A stretch of 59,950 bases of DNA from Pseudomonas antarctica (GTDB lineage: Bacteria > Pseudomonadota > Gammaproteobacteria > Pseudomonadales > Pseudomonadaceae). Below, in pieces: positions 46,700 to 55,511 of this stretch; position 1 is the first letter of the stretch; every line of letters begins with the position of its first letter. The stretch spans positions 1-59,950 of the forward strand of contig NZ_UYXQ01000025.1 in NCBI RefSeq assembly GCF_900624995.1. The letters are read 5' to 3'. The notes below the pieces were generated by a model. The model did no database searches. It worked only from the letters and a program-made list of their open reading frames with translations, and was not told the DNA's origin. The position numbers and the translations under genes were made by a program.

Positions 46700-47511
46700 G
46701 CCCGATGATCCGTGGTTTGAGCTGTGTGTTGCTGCTCAGTAGCGCCGCCCTGGGTGGTTGCGCCGGCCAGGCCAATAGTGAGCAGGCGTTGCAACAGGCC
46801 GGCAATGACTTCCAGACGGTCAAGGAAGACGCCAACGTGTTGCGCTTCGCGCCCAAGGATGTGATTCGCGCCGGTGAATCCCTGGCCCGCGCCGATCGCT
46901 TGTCCGGCTATTGGGGCAGCGGCGCCGACGTGGTGCATTACGCTTACCTGAGCCAGCGCTACAGCGCGATCGCTCGCGAACACACCGAACAGGGGCTCAA
47001 TGCCGAGCGCGGCACCAAGCTCGAACTGGAACGCCAACGCCTGCAACTGGCCCTGCGTGAAAACAAGCTGGCCAGTGTGCAGCAGCAGGGCAAGTGGCTT
47101 GAAGAGCAAATCGCCAGCCTGACCACCACCCAGACCAATCGCGGCCTGGTGATGACATTGGGCGACGTGCTGTTCGACACCGGTGAGGCAGAGCTGGAAA
47201 ACTCGGCCAACCGCACCGTGCTGAAGATCGTGCAGTTCCTGCAGTTGAACCCCAAGCGCGTGGTGCGTATCGAGGGCTATACCGACAACACCGGTGGCGA
47301 GCAGGAAAACCTCAAACTGTCCCGCGACCGTGCGCAATCGGTGGCCGACGTACTGATGGACCTGGGCATCGACGAAAAACGTATTCAGGTCGAGGGCTAT
47401 GGCGACCAGTATCCGGTCGAAGCCAACGCCTCCGAACGTGGCCGTGCGCAGAACCGTCGGGTGGAAATTGTGTTCTCCGATGAGAAGGGCCAACTGGGCG
47501 CCGCGCGCTAA
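46696..47511 (+). CDS. OmpA-like lipoprotein with DUF4398 region
   Basis: 271 residues: lipobox LGGC (~21), a helical DUF4398-type segment (~35-140), then an OmpA-like peptidoglycan-binding domain with GYTDNTGGEQENLKLSRDRA and GYGDQYPVEANASERGRAQN (in part), NRRVEI at the end. It would tether the outer membrane to the wall. The two neighbours share the DUF4398 module, so they may interact. Followed by a REP doublet and a terminator. Confidence 0.9.
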   Translation: MSPMIRGLSCVLLLSSAALGGCAGQANSEQALQQAGNDFQTVKEDANVLRFAPKDVIRAGESLARADRLSGYWGSGADVVHYAYLSQRYSAIAREHTEQGLNAERGTKLELERQRLQLALRENKLASVQQQGKWLEEQIASLTTTQTNRGLVMTLGDVLFDTGEAELENSANRTVLKIVQFLQLNPKRVVRIEGYTDNTGGEQENLKLSRDRAQSVADVLMDLGIDEKRIQVEGYGDQYPVEANASERGRAQNRRVEIVFSDEKGQLGAAR

Positions 47512-47529
47512 GACCCGGCACGGTCTTGT

Positions 47530-47614
47530 GTGGGAGCTGGCTTGCCTGCGATAGCATCACCTCGCTCAGCCAGATACACCGAGGTGCCCGCATCGCAGGC
47601 AAGCCAGCTCCTAC
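47530..47614. repeat. REP doublet, GGAGCTGGCTTGCCTGCGA class
   Basis: Inverted arms GTGGGAGCTGGCTTGCCTGCGA and TCGCAGGCAAGCCAGCTCCTAC with a 40-base middle. The same class as at 55.4 kb. Confidence 0.87.
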
Positions 47615-47621
47615 CTAAAGC

Positions 47622-47646
47622 AAACCCGATCGCTGATCGGGTTTTT
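47622..47646 (+). terminator. Terminator of the DUF4398/OmpA operon
   Basis: AAACCCGATC-GCT-GATCGGGTTTTT, directly after the REP doublet. Confidence 0.85.
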
Positions 47647-47784
47647 CATGTTAAACACCCCTACAGTTTTTTCTATCACTGCCGCTCGTGCTCGACTATT
47701 CTCGCAACTGTCCCCGTACACTTCTAAACTGTGCCGGTATGTTTCACACAAAAATAAAATACCCGTGAAATCGAGTGCTGCGTC

Positions 47785-49224
47785 ATGACCAATCTGTTGC
47801 TCTACCAACGTATCGCCCAGCAACTGGCTGAGGACATCCGCCGTGGTGTCTATCAGCCCGGTGAGCGCGTACCCTCGGTGCGCAAAATGAGTGCCCAGCT
47901 CAACGTCAGCCACGCCACGGTGTTGCAGGCCTACGCCAACCTGGAGGACCAGGGCCTGATCCGGGCTCGGCCGCAGTCGGGCTATTACGTGCACCAGACG
48001 CCTGCGTTGACGGCGCCAACGCCGGACATCGCACGGGTCGAGCGCCCTGGGTTGGTCACCCGCAGCAGTATCATCCAGCAAGTATTGGTCGAGTCGCGCC
48101 GCGAAGGCGTGTTCCCGTTAGGCGCAGCCGTGCCGAGTGTCGATTACTTGCCGGTACGCGCATTGCACCAGCAGTTGGCCAAGGTCACGCGCTTCCAGAG
48201 CCCACGTGCATTCAGTTACATGTTCAGCCCCGGTTTTGAGCCGCTGCGTCGCCAAGTGGCGATTCGCATGCGCGATGCCGGCGTGGTGGTGGACCCGTCC
48301 GAAGTGGTGATCACTCACGGCTGTGTCGATGCGTTGCAGAGGTCGTTGCGCGTGCTGACCCGCCCGGGCGACTTGATCGCCGCCGAATCCCCCACCTATT
48401 ACGGCTTGCTGCAGTTGGCCGACTTGCTGGGCCTCAAAGTTATCGAGATCCCCAGCGACCCGTCCACCGGCATGAGCCTTGAGGCCCTGCAACTGGCCGC
48501 CAACCAATGGTCGATCAAGGCGTTGGTGCTGACTACGCGCCTGAGCAATCCCCTGGGCGCGACCATGCCCGAGGAGCGCCAGAAACAGTTGCTGCGTCTG
48601 GCCTCGGATTTCGATATCCAGATTGTCGAGGACGATATCTACGGCGAACTGATGTTCGAACTGGGCCGCACCAAGGCCCTGAAAGCCTATGACCGTCTGG
48701 ACCGGGTGATCTACTGCTCAAGCTTTTCCAAGACCTTGTCCCCCGGCGTACGCATCGGCTGGATGATCGCCGGCAAGTACCAACAGGAACTCCAGCGGCT
48801 GCAGATGTTCAGCACCCACTCGGCCTGCAGCGTCACCCAGATGGGCGTTGCGGCGTACCTGGAAAACGGCGGTTATGACCGGCACCTGCGCTACATTCGC
48901 CAGGAATATCGCAAGAACCTCAGCGCCTTCCAGCTGGCGGTGCAGCAGTATTTCCCGGAGGGCACGCAAATGACCCGCCCGAACGGTGGCTTTATCTTGT
49001 GGGTCAGTTTGCCTGGTCGGGTCAACACCCAGGAACTGCACGTGCGCGCACTGCAACAGGGCATCAGCATCGCACCGGGGGTAATCTTCAGTAACACGGA
49101 ACAGTTCAACCACTGTATTCGCCTCAACTGCGGCACGCCGTGGAACCGCGAGGCAGAGCGGGCACTGATGACGTTGGGAATGCTGGCAAGCCAGTTGTGC
49201 CAGGAAACCGCAGCCGGCTTTTGA
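47785..49224 (+). CDS. MocR-like regulator (GntR winged helix + PLP aminotransferase domain)
   Basis: 479 residues: N-terminal GntR-type winged helix (IRRGVYQPGERVPSVRKMSA, then NVSHATVLQAYANLEDQGLI in part) fused to a fold-type I aminotransferase domain with the PLP lysine in SSFSKTLSPGVRIGWM. MocR regulators sense PLP or amino compounds; the targets are not visible and no divergent metabolic gene adjoins. Codon at 47785 is ATG with TGCGTC before, weak ribosome-binding site. Confidence 0.9.
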   Translation: MTNLLLYQRIAQQLAEDIRRGVYQPGERVPSVRKMSAQLNVSHATVLQAYANLEDQGLIRARPQSGYYVHQTPALTAPTPDIARVERPGLVTRSSIIQQVLVESRREGVFPLGAAVPSVDYLPVRALHQQLAKVTRFQSPRAFSYMFSPGFEPLRRQVAIRMRDAGVVVDPSEVVITHGCVDALQRSLRVLTRPGDLIAAESPTYYGLLQLADLLGLKVIEIPSDPSTGMSLEALQLAANQWSIKALVLTTRLSNPLGATMPEERQKQLLRLASDFDIQIVEDDIYGELMFELGRTKALKAYDRLDRVIYCSSFSKTLSPGVRIGWMIAGKYQQELQRLQMFSTHSACSVTQMGVAAYLENGGYDRHLRYIRQEYRKNLSAFQLAVQQYFPEGTQMTRPNGGFILWVSLPGRVNTQELHVRALQQGISIAPGVIFSNTEQFNHCIRLNCGTPWNREAERALMTLGMLASQLCQETAAGF

Positions 49225-49328
49225 AGTGGGCAAAGGGGACAGCGACGATAGCGGGCTAATCATCAGACTTGTCATGCCGTGCACAACAAGCGAGCATATG
49301 GCCCTCTGCCGTTAACGCTGTTGGCAAT

Positions 49329-49820
49329 ATGACTTCTACTTTTCGTGCTGCTGTGGTGATTGGACTGTTGAGCCTGTGTAACGTCGGCACCGTGCTGGCG
49401 GCTCAGCCCGTGACGCAAGCCAAGCCCGCTGCCAGCGTCGAACAGAAGGCACCTGCAAAAAAACACACACCCGCTAAGAAAGCCCCGGCAGCCAAGAAGA
49501 AAGCCGCTGCGGTTAAAAAGCGCGCCCCGATTGCGAGCAAGTCCAAATCGGCTCATGAAGTGGCACAAACCAAGCTGCCACCGGCAAAGTTGGATCTGTC
49601 CCTACCGTCGGAAATGGTCAGGCACTTGCAGCCCATCGGCACCATGCCCCAACCCAAGAGTGTGCCGCTGCTGCCGCCTATGTTTGATGAAAAGCCCTCC
49701 GACAACAGCGCCTTCCAGATCAACGGCCGCTTGCTCAGCAATGAAATGAAGCTGCAACTGCGCAACGAAGAGCGGCGCGATATCGAAGGTGCCGCGCTGG
49801 ATTTCGAATTCAAGCAATAA
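49329..49820 (+). CDS. Secreted Lys/Ala/Pro-rich protein
   Basis: 163 residues with signal peptide TFRAAVVIGLLSLCNVGTVLA, then a basic, disordered segment of Lys/Ala/Pro (APAKKHTPAKKAPAAKK) like histone H1 tails, and a C-terminal half with no known domain ending RRDIEGAALDFEFKQ. In some Pseudomonas genomes similar products are mislabelled 'translation initiation factor 2' because of the tail; there is no GTPase domain. ATG at 49329 chosen as the start of the signal peptide. Confidence 0.75.
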   Translation: MTSTFRAAVVIGLLSLCNVGTVLAAQPVTQAKPAASVEQKAPAKKHTPAKKAPAAKKKAAAVKKRAPIASKSKSAHEVAQTKLPPAKLDLSLPSEMVRHLQPIGTMPQPKSVPLLPPMFDEKPSDNSAFQINGRLLSNEMKLQLRNEERRDIEGAALDFEFKQ

Positions 49821-49979
49821 TTTTTCCCGCAAAGGTGACGTCGTCCGCCGACCATCTGTCGCAGACTGGTCAGTCACTTTTGTTTTGTGCGAAAAACCCC
49901 TGTTGGACCATTTTAAAACGGCTGTTTAAGGGCGTACCCTAGCCCGGCCATCCATTGAGTTGTCGAGGACCTGCTGGTC

Positions 49980-50234
49980 ATGAAATGCCGTGAAGGCTGT
50001 GGCGCATGCTGCATTGCCCCCTCCATCAGCTCACCGTTGCCGGGTATGCCCCATGGCAAACCGGCGGGCGAACGCTGCCTGCACCTGTCGGTCGAACAGC
50101 TATGCCTGCTGTTTGGTCAACCGGAACGCCCAGCGGTGTGCAGTGATTTCAAGGCAGATCTGGATGTCTGTGGCAACGACCAGGCCGATGCGATCCGGTT
50201 GATCGGCTGGTGGGAGCAGATGACGGCGGCTTGA
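49980..50234 (+). CDS. YkgJ-family cysteine cluster protein
   Basis: 84 residues with the metal-binding cluster CREGCGACC near the N-terminus and further cysteines (CLHLS, CLLF, CSDF, DVCG). Probably binds zinc or an iron-sulfur centre; function unknown. 54 bases before the START-domain gene on the same strand. Confidence 0.82.
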   Translation: MKCREGCGACCIAPSISSPLPGMPHGKPAGERCLHLSVEQLCLLFGQPERPAVCSDFKADLDVCGNDQADAIRLIGWWEQMTAA

Positions 50235-50288
50235 TGGGCTTTACTATCGGAACTTACTTTCAGAACGTCGACAATAAGGAATACAACA

Positions 50289-50894
50289 ATGGGTTCGCTG
50301 AAACGAATGGCTGTGCTGTGCGGTTTTACGGTGTTGTTTGCTGCCACTGCCCAGGCTGAGGATTGGCAAGTCGCCAAGGACGAAGACGGTATCAAGGTGT
50401 CCCTGAGCGAAATTGCCGGTTCCAAATACAAGGCGTATCGCGGTGTCACCTTGATCAAGGCACCCGTTGCCAAGATCCTGGCCCTGCAGGAAGACGTGGC
50501 CGGTGCCTGCTCCTGGATCCACGAATGCAAATCGCAAAAACTGCTCAAGACCGAAGGCGACAAGAGCTGGACCTACACCCAGTTCAAGGCCCCGTTCCCG
50601 GTGAGCGACCGTGATTCGATCCTCGAAATCACCACCTCCAAGGCCGCCGATGGCAGCGTGACGCGCAAGCTGCTGGAAGTACCGACCTATCAGCCGCAAG
50701 TGAAAGGCTACGTACGCGTCGCCCAAGTGGATGGCTACTGGAAGTTGGTGCCAAAAGGCGATAACCAGACCGAAGTGACCTACCAGGTGCACACCGAGCC
50801 AGGCGGCAGCGTGCCATCCTGGCTGGCCAACAAGTTTGTGGTGGACGCGCCGTTTAACACCTTGAAAGCCTTGAAAGAACACGCTGAAAAATAA
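50289..50894 (+). CDS. START-domain (lipid-binding) protein, exported
   Basis: 201 residues with a signal peptide (MGSLKRMAVLCGFTVLFAATAQA) and a START-like domain: GVTLIKAPVAKILALQED, WTYTQFKAPFPVSDRDSIL (in part) and YQVHTEPGGSVPSWLANKF (in part). It would bind a hydrophobic ligand in the periplasm. Weak AGGA before the ATG. Confidence 0.87.
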   Translation: MGSLKRMAVLCGFTVLFAATAQAEDWQVAKDEDGIKVSLSEIAGSKYKAYRGVTLIKAPVAKILALQEDVAGACSWIHECKSQKLLKTEGDKSWTYTQFKAPFPVSDRDSILEITTSKAADGSVTRKLLEVPTYQPQVKGYVRVAQVDGYWKLVPKGDNQTEVTYQVHTEPGGSVPSWLANKFVVDAPFNTLKALKEHAEK

Positions 50895-50997
50895 GCGCAG
50901 TTAATCCGGTGCCTCCGGACATGAGTGGAACGTTTGCCGAGCCCTCAAGGTCCAGATAGTTGTAAGCCCACACACGGGTTTTATCGAGGAGGCACCG

Positions 50998-51234
50998 ATG
51001 CAAAAGTGGCAGATTACCTTCGTTGATGATCACGGCGTAAAGTCCGTAGAGCAGTTTAACTGCGACCAGAAGCCCAGCCTCGAAGATGCGGCGCACATGA
51101 TTCGCAACAAGCTGGTGCCCGTGGCCGCCGAACTTGACCTCAATGACCTGGAAGGCCGCAAACCCGAGCCTACGGTCAAGATTCTGAAAGACCAGAACAG
51201 CATTCAAATCCTCGACATATCGCCTGCCGCCTGA
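50998..51234 (+). CDS. Small conserved-looking protein of unknown function
   Basis: 78 residues, MQKWQITFVDDHGVKSVEQF..., with a good GAGG eight bases before the ATG and codon use like its neighbours. Predicted alpha/beta; it has no membrane segment, no cysteine cluster (one Cys) and no recognised motif. Stands between the START and rraB genes. Confidence 0.7.
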   Translation: MQKWQITFVDDHGVKSVEQFNCDQKPSLEDAAHMIRNKLVPVAAELDLNDLEGRKPEPTVKILKDQNSIQILDISPAA

Positions 51235-51447
51235 ACATCCCCTGTATGCCTTTCAAGCGCCTCTGGTGGAGGTGATAGCTTCGCGCTACTCTGCAAGGGA
51301 GATCAGCGAATGAATCGCTAAGGTCTGGTCTTGTCAGCTACATGCTTGTTTTCCCACGGTGTCGTTAATGCCGTAGCACCGGCGCCAGCAGGGCGCGGTC
51401 TTCGGGAAGCACGGAAAGTCTATCCATCAGTTTGAGGAGGACGTTTC

Positions 51448-51789
51448 ATGAGCACAGCCTATCAAGAAGACATCAGCACCAACGTACTGCGCCGCATGAA
51501 AGAGGGCGGCTTTGACTTCTCACGTTTTCACCCCATTGAGTTCTACGCCATATTCCCGGATGAGGAACGGGCGCGCAGGGCTGCGGGTCGATTTCGTGGT
51601 GAATCCCTGAATGCCCAGGTCAGCGCGCGCGATGATGGCGCCTGGTACCTGGAACTGAGCAAAATCATGTTCGCAACCTACGACGGCATAGGAGACTTCG
51701 AGCAAGACTTTGAAGCGGTGGTCGAGCCTTTGGGTGGGATCATCGAGGGATGGGGCGTCAAGCAGGAGGTGCGTGGGTTACCCATGTAG
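51448..51789 (+). CDS. rraB: RNase E inhibitor RraB
   Basis: 113 residues matching the RraB family, with an acidic N-terminus and core HPIEFYAIFPDEERARRAAG, YLELSKIMFATYDGIGDFEQD (in part) and the closing GGIIEGWGV. RraB binds RNase E and changes its targets; RNase E is encoded at 5.0-8.2 kb here. GAGGA eight bases before the ATG. Single gene with its own terminator. Confidence 0.9.
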   Translation: MSTAYQEDISTNVLRRMKEGGFDFSRFHPIEFYAIFPDEERARRAAGRFRGESLNAQVSARDDGAWYLELSKIMFATYDGIGDFEQDFEAVVEPLGGIIEGWGVKQEVRGLPM

Positions 51790-51810
51790 TGTCATGAAAA
51801 ACGCAGCGTA

Positions 51811-51838
51811 TCGGCTGACCTTTGGGTCGGCCGATTTT
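51811..51838 (+). terminator. Terminator of rraB
   Basis: TCGGCTGACC-TTT-GGTCGGCCGA-TTTTG; one mismatch in the ten-base stem, T-rich tail. Confidence 0.8.
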
Positions 51839-51888
51839 GTTTGTGCCGTCTGAAATTTCCCAAGTGGACAAGTTACTTTTCTTGCACC

Positions 51889-51915
51889 AAAAAAAAGCCA
51901 CCCAAAGAGGGTGGC
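51889..51915 (-). terminator. Orphan minus-strand terminator
   Basis: On the minus strand GCCACCC-TCTTT-GGGTGGC followed by eight T. No minus-strand protein gene precedes it; the next gene on that strand would be the shadow of the ATP-grasp gene. Confidence 0.8.
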
Positions 51916-51968
51916 CTAAAGGGAAGAGCGGTTCGCTGAAACCTCAGGACACATCCTGTTCAGCTGAT
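51889..51968 (-). ncRNA. Candidate small RNA ending at the orphan terminator
   Basis: About 75-80 nt. A -10-like GATAAT on the minus strand (51981-51976) sits before a run of seven C, after which the body ATCAGCTGAACAGGATGTGT... leads to the terminator. It has two GGA motifs near the start (CAGGATG, CTGAGG). The element is in the gap between rraB and the ATP-grasp gene. No named family recognised. Confidence 0.45.
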
Positions 51969-52197
51969 GGGGGGGATTATCCGCAGCGGCGGGCGGGCAG
52001 TGAAATCAACTCTGACTATGCTGTTGATAGTCAAAGCCCGCATTGCGATGAAGCGCGGGACGCGACAGCGGGCATTCTGCGCACCAGGACGGTGCGATCA
52101 GATTTCGGCGTTTATTCAACTTACTGATTTTTAAGTGTTTATGCCGATGGCGCGGGCCTTGCGATGGTTCTAACGCCCGGGTGACAAGGAGTACGGC

Positions 52198-53607
52198 ATG
52201 ACCCGCACTTATTACGATGAAATGTACGACGGGGCAGGGCAGGTCCGCCCCCACTACCGCGAGTTCGCCCGGTGGTTGGCCGAAACCCCAACTGAACTGC
52301 TGGCGCAGCGCCGGCGCGAAGCCGATTTGCTGTTCCACCGCGCCGGCATCACTTTCACCCTTTATGGCGATGAGCAGGGCACCGAGCGCCTGATCCCTTT
52401 TGACACCATCCCACGCAGTATTCCGGCGAGTGAGTGGCGGATCGTTGAACGCGGCTGCATCCAACGGGTCAAGGCGCTGAACATGTTTCTCGCCGACCTG
52501 TACCACGAACAACGCATCATCAAGGCCGGGATAATCCCCGCCGAACAGGTGCTGGCCAACGAGCAGTACCAGTTGGCCATGCAGGGCCTGGACCTGCACC
52601 GCGATCTTTATTCCCACATCTCAGGCGTCGACCTCGTACGCGATGGCGACGGCACCTACTACGTGCTGGAAGACAACCTGCGTACGCCGAGCGGCGTCAG
52701 CTACATGCTCGAAGACCGCAAGATGATGATGCGCCTGTTCCCCGAACTGTTCGCCGCGCAGCGCATCGCGCCCATCGACCACTACCCCAACCTGCTGCTC
52801 GACACGCTGAAAAGCTCAAGCCCCTTGGATAACCCCAGCGTGGTGGTGCTGACGCCGGGGCGCTTCAACAGCGCGTTTTTCGAGCATGCCTTCCTGGCCC
52901 GCGAAATGGGCGTTGAATTGGTGGAAGGCGCCGACCTGTTTGTGCGCGATGACCGTGTGTTCATGCGCACCACCGACGGCCCCAAGGCGGTCGATGTGAT
53001 CTACCGTCGCCTCGACGACGCGTTCCTCGACCCGCTGGCCTTCAACCCGGACTCCATGCTCGGTGTGCCCGGCCTGCTGGCGGCGTATCGCTCGGGCAAT
53101 GTGGTACTGGCGAACGCGATTGGCACCGGGGTGGCGGATGACAAATCGGTGTACCCCTTCGTCACCGAGATGATCCGTTTTTACCTGGATGAAGAGCCTA
53201 TCCTGAAGAACGTTCCTACGTTTCAGTGTCGTAAGCCCGATGAATTGTCACACGTGCTGGCCAACCTGCCGGATTTGGTGGTCAAGGAAACTCAAGGTTC
53301 CGGCGGCTACGGCATGCTGGTCGGGCCCGCGTCTACCCAGGCGGAAATCGAAGCCTTCCGTGCCCGCATCAAAGCCAAGCCCCACGCGTATATCGCTCAG
53401 CCGACCCTGTGTTTATCCACGTGCCCAACCTTCGTCGAAAATGGTATCGCACCGCGCCATATCGACCTGCGGCCGTTCGTGTTGTCCGGCAAGGAAACCC
53501 GTGTGGTGCCCGGCGGCTTGACCCGCGTGGCTCTGCGCGAAGGCTCGTTGGTGGTCAACTCGTCGCAGGGCGGCGGCACCAAAGACACTTGGGTGGTCGA
53601 GGACTGA
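52198..53607 (+). CDS. Circularly permuted ATP-grasp protein
   Basis: 469 residues of the CP_ATPgrasp_2 family: MTRTYYDEMYDGAGQVRPHY at the start, the nucleotide-side VLEDNLRTPSGVSYML, and the later VVKETQGSGGYGMLVGP (glycine-rich loop). Such proteins probably form peptide-like amide bonds. First gene of the three-gene operon; the alpha-E gene starts four bases after its stop. Ribosome-binding site AAGGAG before the ATG. Confidence 0.93.
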   Translation: MTRTYYDEMYDGAGQVRPHYREFARWLAETPTELLAQRRREADLLFHRAGITFTLYGDEQGTERLIPFDTIPRSIPASEWRIVERGCIQRVKALNMFLADLYHEQRIIKAGIIPAEQVLANEQYQLAMQGLDLHRDLYSHISGVDLVRDGDGTYYVLEDNLRTPSGVSYMLEDRKMMMRLFPELFAAQRIAPIDHYPNLLLDTLKSSSPLDNPSVVVLTPGRFNSAFFEHAFLAREMGVELVEGADLFVRDDRVFMRTTDGPKAVDVIYRRLDDAFLDPLAFNPDSMLGVPGLLAAYRSGNVVLANAIGTGVADDKSVYPFVTEMIRFYLDEEPILKNVPTFQCRKPDELSHVLANLPDLVVKETQGSGGYGMLVGPASTQAEIEAFRARIKAKPHAYIAQPTLCLSTCPTFVENGIAPRHIDLRPFVLSGKETRVVPGGLTRVALREGSLVVNSSQGGGTKDTWVVED

Positions 53608-53611
53608 TGCC

Positions 53612-54562
53612 ATGTTAAGTAGAACTGCCTCGGATTTGTACTGGATGTCGCGCTACCTGGAACGCGCTGAAAACCTCGCGCGCATGCTCGATGTCAGCTA
53701 TTCGCTGTCGCTGATGCCGCAGGATGGGCGTGGTGATGGCCTGCATGAATTGGCCATGCCGCTGTTGATCACCGGCACCTTGGAGGATTACCACGAACGC
53801 CACGGCGAATTGCATGCCGAGCGCCTGTTGCACTTTTTCGCGCTGGACGCGGCCAACCCGGCCAGCATCTACAGTTGCCTCGGTGCCGCGCGGGCCAGCG
53901 CCCACGCGGTGCGTGGGCGAATCACCGCCGACATGTGGGAAAATATCAACGCCACTTGGCTGGATATTCGCGATATTGCCCAGCAGGGGCTGAGTCGCTA
54001 CGGCATGAGCCGGTTCTGCGAGTGGGTCAAGGAACGGTCGCACCTGTTCCGTGGTGCCACCTACGGCACCATCATGCGTAACGATGCTTTTCGTTTTATT
54101 CGCCTGGGTACCTTTATCGAGCGCGCCGACAACACCCTGCGCCTGCTCGACGCCCGCTACGAAATGGCTGGCGACCAAGCCGCCGCCGTCACTGACGGCA
54201 CGGCCCACGCCTACTATCAGTGGAGCGCCTTGCTGCGTGCCTTGTCGTCGTTCGAGGCTTACACCGAGATCTACCGCGACGCGCCGGGTGCCCGGCAAGT
54301 GGCGGAATTGCTGCTGTTACGCGCTGACGTGCCGCGTTCGCTGCGCGCCTGCAGCGAAGAGATCGACCAGATCCTCGCCAGCCTGCCCGGCCTCAACGGT
54401 CGCCCGGCCCAACGCCTGGCCGCCGAGATGGACGCACGGCTGCGCTTTACTGCTATTGATGAAATCCTTGAGGAAGGCCTGCACGTCTGGCTGACCGACT
54501 TTATCCCCTTGGTGCGCCAACTGGGCGACGCCATCTACAGTGCCTACCTGGAGGCCGCATGA
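53612..54562 (+). CDS. Alpha-E domain protein
   Basis: 316 residues, all helical, with MLSRTASDLYWMSRYLERAENLARMLDV (in part) at the N-terminus, the usual Alpha-E start. It contains several conserved acidic and aromatic residues but its biochemical role is not known. Its stop overlaps the transglutaminase start (ATGA). Confidence 0.92.
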   Translation: MLSRTASDLYWMSRYLERAENLARMLDVSYSLSLMPQDGRGDGLHELAMPLLITGTLEDYHERHGELHAERLLHFFALDAANPASIYSCLGAARASAHAVRGRITADMWENINATWLDIRDIAQQGLSRYGMSRFCEWVKERSHLFRGATYGTIMRNDAFRFIRLGTFIERADNTLRLLDARYEMAGDQAAAVTDGTAHAYYQWSALLRALSSFEAYTEIYRDAPGARQVAELLLLRADVPRSLRACSEEIDQILASLPGLNGRPAQRLAAEMDARLRFTAIDEILEEGLHVWLTDFIPLVRQLGDAIYSAYLEAA

Positions 54563-55362
54563 GACTCTCCATCAGCCACGAAACCACCTACCACTACGAA
54601 GACCCAGTGCGCGCGAGCATCCAGTACCTGCGCCTCACACCCCACGACAGCGAACGCCAGCACGTGCTCAGTTGGCAGCTGGATTTGCCACGCCCGGTGC
54701 GTGCCCAGGTCGACCCGTTTGGCAATATCCTGCATGTGCTGACCTTGGACGACCCCCACGACGCCATCATCATCGGCGCCCGTGGCCAGGTGGATATCGA
54801 TGAGTTGCGCGAGGCCGAACACGAGAGCCAGTCGGCGTTCCCATTTCTGCGCAGTACGCGCCTGACTGAGCCCGATGAGGCCTTGCGCCTGTTCGCTGAC
54901 CAGCATTGCCATCAACGTCGCGACCGCAGCGCGTTGATCGACCTGATGCACGCCCTCAACCAGTCGATGGTCTACACGCCCGGCGCCACCGACGTCGACA
55001 CCTGCGCCGCCCAAGCCTTCGCGGGGCGTGCGGGCGTGTGCCAGGACCACACCCATGCGTTTCTGGCCTGTGCACGCAGCTTGGGCATTCCTGCGCGGTA
55101 TGTGTCGGGGTATTTGTACACTGAGGACAGCACTCACCTGGCCAGCCACGCCTGGGCCGAAGCCTGGCTGGATGACGCGTGGTACAGCTTTGATGTGACC
55201 AACCAATTGGCGCGGCCCGAGCGGCATTTGAAATTGGCCGTAGGCCTGGATTACCTCGACGCCTGCCCGGTACGCGGCATGCGCCGTGGCGGCGGGCACG
55301 AGCAGATGCACGCCAAGGTGTTTGTGGCGCCGACGCCGGTGCTTTCGGTGCAGCAGCAATAA
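54559..55362 (+). CDS. Transglutaminase-like cysteine peptidase
   Basis: 267 residues: N-terminal beta-sandwich (Bact_transglu_N), then the Cys-His-Asp site with GRAGVCQDHTHAF (Cys), GYLYTEDSTHLASHAWAEAW (His, in part) and FDVTNQL (Asp). Could cut or make peptide bonds on the product of the ATP-grasp protein. Third gene of the operon. Confidence 0.92.
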   Translation: MRLSISHETTYHYEDPVRASIQYLRLTPHDSERQHVLSWQLDLPRPVRAQVDPFGNILHVLTLDDPHDAIIIGARGQVDIDELREAEHESQSAFPFLRSTRLTEPDEALRLFADQHCHQRRDRSALIDLMHALNQSMVYTPGATDVDTCAAQAFAGRAGVCQDHTHAFLACARSLGIPARYVSGYLYTEDSTHLASHAWAEAWLDDAWYSFDVTNQLARPERHLKLAVGLDYLDACPVRGMRRGGGHEQMHAKVFVAPTPVLSVQQQ

Positions 55363-55389
55363 CCGTCTTTACCGGCGAACTAGATCAAG

Positions 55390-55476
55390 GGGGGAGCTGG
55401 CTTGCCTGCGATAGCGGCCTGTCAGTTAACCCATTTGTAGCTGACCCACCGCCATCGCAGGCAAGCCAGCTTCCAC
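55390..55476. repeat. REP doublet, GGAGCTGGCTTGCCTGCGA class
   Basis: Inverted arms GGGGAGCTGGCTTGCCTGCG and CGCAGGCAAGCCAGCTTCCAC around a 45-base middle; between the operon above and the convergent cytochrome gene. Confidence 0.85.
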
Positions 55477-55511
55477 AGTAAGCGGTGGTGTTTTCAGAAC
55501 GTTTGCAAGGC

